DNA of 36,261 nt, from positions 1 through 36,261 of the forward strand of contig VFJK01000183.1 of assembly GCA_009886125.1 (NCBI GenBank), given 5' to 3'. This document shows, piece by piece, positions 10,738-20,500 of the stretch. Numbering within the stretch: the first letter of the stretch is position 1; each line of letters opens with the position of its first letter. The stretch is from Geobacter sp. Lineage in GTDB: Bacteria > Desulfobacterota > Desulfuromonadia > Geobacterales > DSM-12255. The translations under genes were made by a program, and so were the position numbers. The notes under the pieces are model-generated. The model saw only the letters and a program-made list of their open reading frames with translations. It did not search any database and was not told the origin of the DNA.

Positions 10738-12035
10738 CTTACTGAGACCTGCTTGAACAGCTCAAGAAAAGTAGGAAATGAAGTGGCAATGCAGCCGGTA
10801 TCATGAACAGTGCACTCTCCGTCCGCAAGCAGTGATGCGATCATCATCGACATGGCAATTCTGTGGTCACCCTGACTGTCTGCCGTGAATGCCTTGAATC
10901 CATTCGCCCCGTAAACCGTCATCCCGTCATCTGCCTCATCGACCGTGACCCCGGCAAGCCTGAGGTTGTCAGCCATCGCCTTGATCCGGTCAGTCTCCTT
11001 GACCCTGAGTTCCCGTGCATCACTGATCACGGTTTTTCCCTCTGCAGCTGCAGCAGCAACCGAGATAACCGGAAACTCATCAATGGCACGCGGCACCAGA
11101 TCGCCCGAGATCTCGATACCTTTGAGCCTGGATGACCTGACGAGGATATCCGCAACCGGTTCACCGGAAACGTCCCTGCTGTTCAGCAGAGAGATATCTC
11201 CTCCCATAAGCCTCAGTATGTCGAGGATCCCTGTCCTGGTCGGATTGACCCCGACACCCTTTATCAGGATCTCGGAATCAGGGACAATAAGCCCTGCCAC
11301 CATGAAGAACGCTGCAGAAGAGATATCTCCGGGGACGGCAATAGCCTGACCATTCAGTTCGCGCCCCCCCCTGATCCTGACGACTCTCCCTTCAGCTTCG
11401 ATATCAGCGCCGAAATGCCTGAGCATCCGCTCCGAATGATCCCGGGAAAGGTGCGGTTCCGTCACTTTTGTCTCACCTTCGGCATACAGACCTGCAAGGA
11501 GAACAGCTGACTTTACCTGGGCACTGGAAACAGGCGATTCATAGGAAATCCCCTTAAGAGAGGAGCCGGTTATTGCCAGCGGGGCCTTCTCCCCTCCGGC
11601 ACGGCCTGCTATGGTAGCCCCCATCGCAGCAAGAGGTGTCACAACCCGCCTCATCGGCCTTTTGCGAAGATACTTGTCACCAGTCAGGACCGCAAAGAAA
11701 GTCTGCCCGGCAAGAAGTCCGGTCAGAAGCCGTATCGAAGTCCCGGAATTTCCGCAGTCGAGCATATCCTCAGGCTCTGAAAGACCATGCAGACCTCGTC
11801 CATGGATCTTCAACGTCGTGCCGTCATCCTCGATCTCGACCCCCATGGCCCTGAATGCATTAAGGGTCGCCATATTGTCTTCACCGCGGAGAAATCCGGT
11901 AACGGTGGTAACGCCCCGGGATATCGACCCGAGCATGATCGAACGGTGGGAAATGGACTTGTCTCCGGGCACGGTTATCTCACCGCAGACCGCTTTTGCA
12001 GGATGTGTACTGTAGCTTTCCAATTGCGTCTCCAT
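10734..12035 (-). CDS. aroA: 3-phosphoshikimate 1-carboxyvinyltransferase (EPSP synthase)
   Basis: Sixth step of the shikimate pathway: joins shikimate-3-phosphate and phosphoenolpyruvate. The 433 residues contain the substrate-binding GDKSISHRSIMLGS near residue 24, LDCGNSGTSIRLLTGLLAG, the PEP-binding arginine region RELRVKETDRIKAMADNLR, and GDHRIAMSM near the C-terminus. The segment with LDCGNSGTS, where many class II enzymes differ from class I, suggests a class II-like EPSP synthase, but inhibitor sensitivity cannot be read safely. Its ATG overlaps the last base of the tyrA stop (TAATG) and its own stop overlaps cmk. All three genes are therefore translationally linked. Confidence 0.97.
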   Translation of the reverse strand: METQLESYSTHPAKAVCGEITVPGDKSISHRSIMLGSISRGVTTVTGFLRGEDNMATLNAFRAMGVEIEDDGTTLKIHGRGLHGLSEPEDMLDCGNSGTSIRLLTGLLAGQTFFAVLTGDKYLRKRPMRRVVTPLAAMGATIAGRAGGEKAPLAITGSSLKGISYESPVSSAQVKSAVLLAGLYAEGETKVTEPHLSRDHSERMLRHFGADIEAEGRVVRIRGGRELNGQAIAVPGDISSAAFFMVAGLIVPDSEILIKGVGVNPTRTGILDILRLMGGDISLLNSRDVSGEPVADILVRSSRLKGIEISGDLVPRAIDEFPVISVAAAAAEGKTVISDARELRVKETDRIKAMADNLRLAGVTVDEADDGMTVYGANGFKAFTADSQGDHRIAMSMMIASLLADGECTVHDTGCIATSFPTFLELFKQVSVR

Positions 12036-12895
12036 TAACGAATACTCTCCCTGTGATTCTTCGATGATCTAAAAAAACTCTCCAGCCCCTCAGAATCTGA
12101 CTTCTCGACCAGCGACCGCAGCTCGGCGCAGGTTGCAGCGAAGAAATCCATCATCTCCAGAACTGCCGATCTGTTCTGCAGAGCGATGTCACGCCACATG
12201 GTCGGGTCTGAAGACGCGATCCTTGTGAAATCCCGAAAGCCGCCTGCAGAATATTTGAGGATATTCTCATCACAGCCGTCATACTCTCCTACCGCATTGA
12301 CAAGACTGTAGGCTACCATATGGGGCAGATGCGAGACCGCGGCAAAGACCTTGTCATGCTTCCGGGGATCCATCAGCACGACTTCACTCCCTGCAATCTC
12401 CCACATTCTCTTGACTCTTCCCAGAGCCACACTGTCGGAGCGGGGAGTAGGGGTCAGGATGCAGCGTTTGCCTTTGTAAAGTGCCGAAAACGATGCGTCA
12501 ACACCTGAGTTCTCCGTGCCGGCAATCGGATGACCACCTATGAAATGCGCCCGGGCAGGGGTCAACCCCTCGCAACGGAGCGTGATCTCCTCCTTGACGC
12601 TTCCGCCGTCAGTCAGGACAGCTCCGTCTGCAAGCGCAGGAGCGATCTCCGCAACGATGTCGGCAATAGTACAGACAGGCGTTGCCAGAAAGACCATGTC
12701 AGCATCTGCAACTCCGCTTTTCAGGTCATGCTCATAACGGTCGATAACGCCGAGTTCGACTGCTCTCTGGAGATTCGCCGCACCTCGCCCTATTCCGACG
12801 ATCTCGCCGACTTCACCTTTTTCACGAAGTACCCGGGCTAGGGAGCCGCCGATCAGACCGACACCTATGACAGCAAGACGATTTATAAGAGGCAT
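12035..12895 (-). CDS. tyrA: Prephenate (or arogenate) dehydrogenase
   Basis: Makes 4-hydroxyphenylpyruvate (or tyrosine, if arogenate is the substrate) by NAD(P)-dependent oxidative decarboxylation. The 286 residues begin with a Rossmann motif GVGLIGGSLARVLR (12-25). They contain the catalytic-region sequence HFIGGHPIAGTENSG and the helical dimer domain with VSHLPHMVAYSLVNA. There is no fused chorismate mutase or ACT domain, so feedback control by tyrosine through an ACT domain is absent. Length is normal for the stand-alone form. ATG start with GGAGAG upstream. Last base of the stop overlaps the aroA start. Confidence 0.94.
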   Translation of the reverse strand: MPLINRLAVIGVGLIGGSLARVLREKGEVGEIVGIGRGAANLQRAVELGVIDRYEHDLKSGVADADMVFLATPVCTIADIVAEIAPALADGAVLTDGGSVKEEITLRCEGLTPARAHFIGGHPIAGTENSGVDASFSALYKGKRCILTPTPRSDSVALGRVKRMWEIAGSEVVLMDPRKHDKVFAAVSHLPHMVAYSLVNAVGEYDGCDENILKYSAGGFRDFTRIASSDPTMWRDIALQNRSAVLEMMDFFAATCAELRSLVEKSDSEGLESFFRSSKNHRESIR

Positions 12896-12925
12896 TTACT
12901 CTCCTGAAAACTTCATCGTAAAATT

Positions 12926-13004
12926 AAACCCAACCCCCCTAACTCCCCCCTTGTCAGGGGGGAAGCCTTTAAGCCTCCCCTGACAAGGGGAGGTTTGGAG
13001 GGGT
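12926..13004. repeat. GC-rich double-hairpin repeat between pheA and tyrA
   Basis: The sequence holds two reverse-complementary halves, each itself a small palindrome. One half is CCCCCCTTGTCAGGGGGG (12945-12962) and the other is CCTCCCCTGACAAGGGGAGG (12974-12993), joined by GAAGCCTTTAAGC-like sequence and flanked by AACCC/GGGTT ends. Either strand folds into one long or two short very stable hairpins. No T run follows, so it is not a standard terminator. It resembles a non-autonomous (MITE or REP-like) insertion inside an operon; recurrence elsewhere was not checked. Confidence 0.7.
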
Positions 13005-13062
13005 TCGCGTTGCAGTGAGAGACGGCTCTCATCGGCACGGACCTTGATGTCCGGAAACCGGA

Positions 13063-14142
13063 CTACTTTGACCGCGGATATGAACCTAATAATTTCACAA
13101 ACTGGCAGTACCCCTTGAGCTCCTGCACAGCTGCCTCGACAATCGGGTCCGTGATGTGGCCGACCAGATCGAGAAAGAAGATGTATTCCCATGCCTTCTT
13201 CTTCATCGGTCGTGATTCGATCTTGCAGAGGTTGACACCGCGGCCGGCGAACGGCTCCAGCATCCGGTAGAGAATCCCGGGCTCGTCCTTCACCGCAAAC
13301 ATGAGAGAAGTCTTGTCATCCCCGCTGGAATCCGTGAGTTTTTTCCCTATAACGAGAAAACGGGTGAAGTTGTTCACCTGGTCCTCGATCCTCTCCCTGA
13401 CGACCTTGAGATCGTACACAGAGGCAGCATACTCGCTGGCAATAGCTGCTGCCGAGTAGTCCTCACTGACGATCTGGGCAGCCATTGTCGTTGAAGCGAC
13501 ATCGACGACCGGGATGTGCGGGAGATTCTCCTCAAGCCAGTTTCGGCACTGCGCCAGAGGTTGGGGGTGGGAGTAGACCTTTTTGATATCCTCCATCCTG
13601 CCGGTCTTGGAGAGCAGATAGTGCGAGACCTCAAGAAGGATCTCCGACTGGATCTTCAGTTCGCTCTCCATGAACATATCAAGCGTATGGGAGATTACCC
13701 CTTCAGTAGAGTTCTCGACCGGGACGACGCCGTACAGTGCACGGTCTTTTTCGACCTCCTCGAAAACCGCAGGGATCGATTTTTGCGGGACAAGCTCAGC
13801 CGACAGGCCGAACTGCTCCATTGTGGCAAGATGTGAAAAAGTCGCTTTGGGCCCGAGGAACGCCACCCGCATAGGTGCTTCAAGAGCCAGTGAAGCGGAG
13901 ATGATCTCCCTGAACACACTTTTCAGCGCTTCGTTCGAAAACGGTCCGGGGTTTTCAGACGTAAGCCGTTCGTAGATCTCTCTTTCACGGTTCGGCACAT
14001 GGAAATCTCTACTCTGGGACTGTTTCAGCTTACCCACTTCAAGGACAAAATGAGCCCGTTCATTCAGAAGCCTCATGATACGGTCGTCTATCGAATCGAT
14101 GGAGCTGCGCAGTTCTGCGAGAGAAAGCTGTTTTTCCGGCAT
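13063..14142 (-). CDS. pheA: Bifunctional chorismate mutase / prephenate dehydratase (P-protein)
   Basis: Two consecutive steps to phenylpyruvate. Residues 1-85 are an AroQ-type chorismate mutase (LRSSIDSIDDRIMRLLNERA). Residues about 92-275 are prephenate dehydratase (VAFLGPKATFSHLA near the start, NNFTRFLVIGKK near the end). Residues about 285-355 are an ACT regulatory domain with GVNLCKIESRPMKKK, where ESRP is the phenylalanine-binding motif, so feedback inhibition by phenylalanine is expected. ATG start with a modest GTGAGG ribosome-binding site. First gene of the aromatic run; a weak promoter-like pair (TTGCCT 14216-14211, TATAAA 14195-14190, 15 bases apart) lies upstream. 167 bases with a hairpin element separate it from tyrA. 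Confidence 0.96.
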   Translation of the reverse strand: MPEKQLSLAELRSSIDSIDDRIMRLLNERAHFVLEVGKLKQSQSRDFHVPNREREIYERLTSENPGPFSNEALKSVFREIISASLALEAPMRVAFLGPKATFSHLATMEQFGLSAELVPQKSIPAVFEEVEKDRALYGVVPVENSTEGVISHTLDMFMESELKIQSEILLEVSHYLLSKTGRMEDIKKVYSHPQPLAQCRNWLEENLPHIPVVDVASTTMAAQIVSEDYSAAAIASEYAASVYDLKVVRERIEDQVNNFTRFLVIGKKLTDSSGDDKTSLMFAVKDEPGILYRMLEPFAGRGVNLCKIESRPMKKKAWEYIFFLDLVGHITDPIVEAAVQELKGYCQFVKLLGSYPRSK

Positions 14143-14231
14143 GGATGCCTCACAGGTAATAATATGGGGTAAAAAGGAAAGGGTGCTAATTTATAGCATT
14201 AGAGGGGAAAAGGCAATGGTTACTGAATTAA

Positions 14232-14573
14232 TTAAGTTAGCAAAATAATCTGTCGATCGGTTTCCCAAAGGAGCTTCACTGTTACCTTCTGCTGAATGTT
14301 GTGGGGAAGAAGCAGATCGGTAAGACGTACCGGATTGCCGACCCTGTCAATCAGGTCTGGGCTGATGATTATATTGAACGATCTGAGCGTACTTCTGATG
14401 CCGGCCCGGTAGGTCTCCCCGTTCATGGAGAGCGGGACCGGAACTCGCTCCCCGTCCTGCCAGGGGAGCTGTGCCGCCTCCTCTTTGAGAATGGAGATGA
14501 CCAGCAGCGGCAGGGTATCCCGGTAATAACCGACCCGGGTAACCCTGCCGTGTATGATTGGTGATTGAGTCAT
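14232..14573 (-). CDS. Small protein of unknown function downstream of the giant secreted protein
   Basis: A 113-residue protein I do not recognise. It has no signal peptide, no membrane segment and no cysteine. The composition and spacing (RVTRVGYYRDTLPLLVISIL, GERVPVPLSMNGETYRAGIR, VGNPVRLTDLLLPH, KVTVKLLWETDRQIILL) suggest a small beta-rich cytoplasmic domain. It begins 8 bases after the stop of the 3005-residue protein, so it probably shares that riboswitch-controlled transcript. No clear ribosome-binding site precedes the ATG at 14573, which would fit translational coupling or a wrong start. The frame stays open across the whole span and ends cleanly. Confidence 0.65.
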   Translation of the reverse strand: MTQSPIIHGRVTRVGYYRDTLPLLVISILKEEAAQLPWQDGERVPVPLSMNGETYRAGIRSTLRSFNIIISPDLIDRVGNPVRLTDLLLPHNIQQKVTVKLLWETDRQIILLT

Positions 14574-14581
14574 GAATTCAG

Positions 14582-17500
14582 CTATTGGATGACAATATTG
14601 TCGAAAGTCACAGTACCAGCGGTTATGATAACTGTGCCCTGAATAGCAGTAGTGCCGTTCCTGCTTGCATAATTCGTATCATAACCACCAATAAGTGAAT
14701 ATGAAGCCGCCCGGTTCAGGATCAGGTCACCACTAAAAACTGTGCTGCGCAGCTTCAGCTCCCCTCCTTCGGCAATTGCTCCGACTGCCGCAGCCAGTGT
14801 GCTGTAATACGTCCCGCCAATGTTGATATCAGTGCTGGCCGAATTAATTGTCCAGCCATAGGTCGCAGGAGTTTGATCGTAGTTACCAGCCGTGTCTTTA
14901 GCCTTGACTTCGAAGGTGTGGCTTCCAACAGAAAGCCCGGTGTAGTTGATCCCGGTTGTGCAGGCGGTAAACGAGCCGCCGTCTATCTTGCACTCGAAGG
15001 TGGCAGTGCCATCGGAAGAGGTGAAGGTGAATGTTGCTGTTGTTTCAATAGTCGAGTTGGCAGGTTGACCGGTGATGCTGGTATCAGGTGCTACTGTGTC
15101 GATGCTCCAGGTGTAGCTGGCTGGTGTCGTGTCGAAGTTGCCGGCGAGGTCTTTTACCCGTACCTGGAAAGTGTGGCTCCCCTCTGCCAGTGACGGGAAG
15201 CTATGCGGTGAAGTACAGGTGCTATACGAACCACCGTCGATGCGGCACTCGAAGGTTGCCCCGGCCTCGGAGCTGAAGCTGAAGCCAAAAGGTGCTAAGG
15301 TGGCCGGGTTTGCCGGTTGAGCGGTGATGCTGGTTTCCGGCGGTGTGGTGTCTATTGTCCAGCTGTAGCTGGCCGGTGTGGCCTCCGAATTGCCAGCAGG
15401 GTCGGTAGCGCGGACCTGGAAGGTGTGGCTGCTGTCCGCAAGTGCCGTAAATGAGTACGGGCTGGTGCAGGTAGAAAAGTCTGCACTGTCCATCCTACAG
15501 GCAAAAGTGGAGCCAGCTTCGCTGACAAAGGAGATGGTGCCTGAGGCAGAGTTGTAGAGGCTGGCCGGCTTTCCGGAGAGGATGGTTACCGGCGGGGTGC
15601 CGTCATAGATGATAGTGTCCTTTGAGGGAGGGTTAGAGACGTTCCCTGCTCCATCCCGATACCGGACAAAGACCGATCTTGCTGTGCTGCCAATAGAGAG
15701 TGTCCACTCCTTGCTGGTTCCGTACGCCTCCCAGTCGCTCCAGGTGCTGTTGTTGTTGGAGAATTGCATCTCGGCAACAGTGCCGCTGTTGTCGTATGCT
15801 GAGAGGGTGAGCGTGACAGCCAATGTTCTGGTATAGGTAGCACCACCGTTGATGATGATAGTGCCACTCGGCGGCGGATCGAAGCCCGTCCCGGAGAGAG
15901 TTAAGTAGCTGTAAGGGGTTACGGAATCGTTGGAGGCGATTCTGACCACGGCATTCCTGAGCCCGGAGGATGTGGGGATGAACGAGAGCAGCACCGTACA
16001 GCTTTCAGCCGGTGCCAGGGTCGGCGTGAGGCTCGGGCATGTCCCTGGCTCGACCGTGAAGTCGGTGGTGTCCCCGGTTACTACGGTTACTGCGCTGACT
16101 ACGAGGCTTGCGTTGCCGGTGTTGCTGATGGTTACTGTCTCCGGAGAGGAGAAGTTGCCGATGGTGATGGTGCCGCCAGAATAGGATGAAGGCGACACTG
16201 AGATGACCGAAGAACCAAATGACCCGGACTGGCCGCCGCGAACTGGCCAGACATAGTTGATGTCCGTCATAACGTTGTAGCCCACGTAGCCATAGCTCAT
16301 ATCGACGACCCAGGCGATGGTTGTATCGGCCGCGTAGGTACTGGAAGACCAATAGTAGTTAGACTGGACATTGCTAAATCCTTGTGCGTTCAAAAATGTG
16401 GAGCTGTGGAATTGTTCACGGTTAACAAGACTTGAAAGTTCATTGATATTCGGGAAGCGCCAGTCAGTATGATTCAGATAGTTGTTGGTATTTAGACAGG
16501 CAATATAATCAAGCGCCCCCTGCCAAGTCATCTGGCCGCCACTACAGCTTGTAAATGTCGGCGTTCCACCATCCTGTGACCACTCGAGTCCGGTCAGTTT
16601 ATCAAGAACAACGGCTCCGCTGACCGGACTGCTGCCGTCCGGATTGGTAAAGCGAGTCTCCGGCCAGGCAATCCCTTTCTCCAGATCGCCGTCATCACCG
16701 GTTGCAAAACTGGTAGTCTGCCCGGTTTTAGGGATTGAAATACCCGAATTACCAAATGATCCGGACTGTCCGCCGCGAACAGGCCAGACATAGAAGTAGA
16801 GCATCTTATGGCCGCGGTACACGCTGCCATTGAGCATATCGACGTACCAGGCGTAGGCTTCTTGATAGGCCGCGTAGGTACTGGAAGACCAATAGGCGCT
16901 AGCGCTAGACTGGACATTGCTAAAGCCTTGTGCATTCAAAAATGTGCTGACATTGGTTTCTTCACGGCTAACAAGACTTGAAAGTTCATTGATATTCGGC
17001 AAACGCCAGTCAGTATGATTCAGATAGTTGTTGGCATTAAGACAGGCAACATAATCCAATGCCCCTTGCCAGGTCATCTGACCGCCGGTGCAACCAACTG
17101 CAGTCGGCGTGCCACCATCCTGCGGCCACTCCAGACCGGTCAGCTTATCGAGCACGACGGTGCCACTCACCGGGCTGCTGCCGTCAGGATTGGTAAAACG
17201 CGTCGCAGGCCATGAAATCCCTTTTTCCAGATCGCCGTCATCACCGGTCGCATAGCTGGTGGTCTGACCGGTTTTGGGAAGCATAGCTGGCGGCACGTAC
17301 GCAGCCATCAGGATATACTCGGCCGTAACACTCTTCAGCCCGTTCATGCTTACTGTGCAGACATTTCCATTCACGCTGTCGCAGCCGGTCCAGATGTTGA
17401 AGCTGGAGCCGGGATCGACCGTGGGAGTGAGACTGACGGTCGTGCCGCTGCTGTAGGAATTGGCACAGAAGCCGGTGCAGCTGCCGCCGGTGGAGAAGGC

Positions 17501-20500
17501 AACCGAGCCGGTCCCTTCCCCCTGTATGTCGAGAATCAATGCAAAATCCTGAATTATTCCGTTGCCGGTCAAAGTAGCGGTGACAAGAGGATAGACCGGA
17601 TCATCGGAGGCGACCTGAAGGATTGCACTCCGGCCACCGGAACTGGTAGGTGTAAAGGCTACATTGACTGTGCAGCTTGCGCCTGATGCCAAAGTGGGGG
17701 TAAGAGTTGCACAAGTTCCAAGTGTAACGCTGAACATGGCGCTGTCAGTGCCGGTCAGAGTGATGGCGCTGGTGGTGACAGTTGAAGTAGTTCCATTTCT
17801 GAGGGTAAAGGTGCTGCTGGCTGAAATAGACAGGGCGACATTACCGAAATCGTTAGATGGCGAGGAAAGTGAAAATATTCCCCTGGCAGAGCATGTCGTG
17901 CTGTCACTCCCGCCACTGCTGCCGGTGCATGTCCAAGACCATGGGCCATAGCCAGTCGGAGTAGCAGATACAGTGCCCCTGGCACAGAGATAATTGGTCG
18001 GTGCTGAGCTAAAGGTCTTGCTATGGCTGCTCCCGCAGACACCGCTCACCGGACTTGTTATTGCCTGATCAGCATCATTTAAGTCACAATTGGAAGCATA
18101 GCCATCATTATCAACGTCAGTCAGACTGGCATAGTTGAGGCCAGGCTGGTAACCGACCATCACCGAACGGCTGACGTTGTTATAGGTTGTGCCGTTGCTG
18201 CCGTCGAACGCCACGATCCGGAAGATCACCCCCTCCTGCATATACGATGCAGGAACCGTAACCGATGCCTGCTGCATCATTGTGCCAGCCGTAGAAGGGA
18301 AAGTAACCGGAGTCAGATTGTTCGCAGAATCATACGCTTCAATGTAGTACCAAAGCCGCAGATCGCTGGCTACCGGCGCCCAGGAGATACGAAGGTCGCC
18401 GCTAGGCTCCGGATCAATCTGGAAGGTGTGGTAGTCCACGGATGGAATGGCATGGGGAGCAGGCTGAAACTTGTAGCGAACCGCGCTTTTAGTCGTATCA
18501 TCAAGCACAGTAAAAGTATAAAGACCGGTTGCCGGGCTTCCGGCTTCAGTCAGACTATATCCGCCACTGCCCGAGATATCCGGGATTGTGAGGGTACGAG
18601 TATACTCGCCTGGGCCATCAACACGTTGCTGGGTTATAGTTTCGTTCCCGTCCGGATCGGAAGCGTTGATCAGAAGGTGTGTCGCACTGACGCCATCGGA
18701 ATTGATCTGGTTACGAACCTTGTAGCTGTTGATGACCGGTCTGGCGGCATCATAAGCAACCGGAACAAGGGGGATGTAGGCGCTGTTGGAGCGATTGCGC
18801 TGGGTGTAGTTAGTATCACTGTCGTAGGCCTCGACACGCCACCGTTTGTTCTCCAGACTGCCAAGAGAGGCAACCGTCATATCGACAAAGGTTTGATTTT
18901 TGCGGGCCGAAGTGGTCATAATACCGGTGGTGGTATCATTGACCATGACCTGGTAATAAAGAGCGCCTGTGTGGTCCACACTTGCCCAGCTGAAGCGTAT
19001 GTCGCCATTATTCAGGTATTCGGCCTGCATGGTAGAACTATCAGGTGTCGGGTAGGAAACCGGAGCCGTCAAAGTTGCATACGCATTGTGGGTAACTCCG
19101 TTTGCCACAAAGCGGATAGTGTATGCACCCGGAGTGAGTGGTGGGTTGAATACATGGAAAATGTCGGTGCCGGAGGGATTCATGTCAGCGATTGTATCGA
19201 ATGTGTAAACAACCGCACTCGTCGCATCAAGCAGTTGCGCAGAACTGACAACAGCAGGATTATTCACATTCAGAAAGACATCTGTCGAAAGGGCGCCCTC
19301 TGGTGGGCTAAAACGATTATAAAGAATGGCATAGTCAACCAGCAGTCTGTTGGGATCGTAATCCCTCGAATCCGGGCCGAATAACTTCCAAGCCGAATTC
19401 GAGCGCTTTGTCACCAGATCATAGTTTAGCGAATCGCCTGCCTCTATAACCAGCTTGTACATGGAATCATCAAACAGCACCCCAACCCCAAGATCCACAT
19501 ACGTTGCTGAGCTTCGAGCGCTGTCATACACAATGGTGCTGGCAGCATCATTGCGGTATATGCGGACACGATAAAAGTAGGTCTGTGTATCATTCACCGG
19601 CGCCCAGCTTATCCGGTATGATTCGTTTGTCTCCGACTTCCGCTGTATCTGGATCGTTGCGCTGTCAACCCGCGGCATACTGTTGTTGGCAACGGTGACG
19701 TGAGTATCGACCCGGTGGCTGATGTTCCCATTGCCATCGTTAAGGGAAAAGGTGTAGATGCCCGGTTCAAGGGGTGTGTCAGGAGTCGGATATTTTTTTG
19801 TCACATTCATCTGGCCATTGATGTAGGTGTCCATGTCAGCATCAGTAAAGGTGTAGTTGAATCCATTCGGCCCGCTGACACTCATGCTCATACCGGCAAG
19901 AGTTGTTGCGTAGCTGGACATCCCGGCATTCAGAACATCATACTCGCTGCCATCTGATTCAATTTTGTGGGTGACTCCGGCCCAGGTCAGGATAGCCGGT
20001 GGTGTGCCAACATTAGGGGTGAAGCTCTGGGCACTGGTAGCTGTTCCGCCGAAGTGGGTAACAGTTATAGTCCCGGATGTCGCACCGGACGGTACAAGTA
20101 CGAACAGTTGATTGTGACGCGCACCGGTAACAACAGCAGGGGTTCCGTTGAAAAGAACCGTGTTGTCGGAAAGCATCGGGCTGAAATTGTTGCCGTTTAT
20201 GGTAATCAGATTGCCAGGCATGCCGCTCAAAGGGCTGACTGAATTAATGGTTGGCGGCCAAATGTCGGTGCACTGACTGATGTTAGCGGAAAGGGATATT
20301 GTGCCGTCACTATCGAGAGTCAGTGTATAGACCCCTGAAGAGGTGGTTGAACTCCAGATTCCAACGATATCGCCGGGGATTCCGCTGGCTCGTGTAAAAT
20401 AACTGATATCTTCAGGACTTGACTGGAAGATCAAAGAAGTAGCTGTTAGTTCTGTGACGGTAATATTTATTGGGCCAATACCCGTACCGTCACAGAGGAA

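Larger units (their letters stand above)
16212..17280 (-). repeat. Tandem duplication of an approximately 530-base Lcl/DUF1566 module
   Basis: Two in-frame copies, about 17280-16752 and 16738-16212, code for nearly the same 177-residue domain. Each runs from PKTGQTTS through FTNPDGSSPVSG, LDKLTGLEW, GGQMTWQGALDY and NELSSLV to YVWPVRGGQSGSFG. The upstream four fifths of the copies differ mostly by scattered, often silent substitutions. The last 134-143 bases differ in a very different, non-silent way (see the two variable-region entries). Confidence 0.9.

Noticed and set aside
12896-13192. 98-residue frame across the pheA 3' end and the double hairpin
   Set aside because: It overlaps the conserved ACT domain of pheA in another frame and encodes the palindromic element; not a plausible protein.
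18428-19384. 318-residue open frame on the plus strand
   Set aside because: It is the mirror of the giant protein gene, whose Ig/FnIII-like repeats continue through it; repetitive, GC-balanced coding DNA often leaves the antisense frame open.
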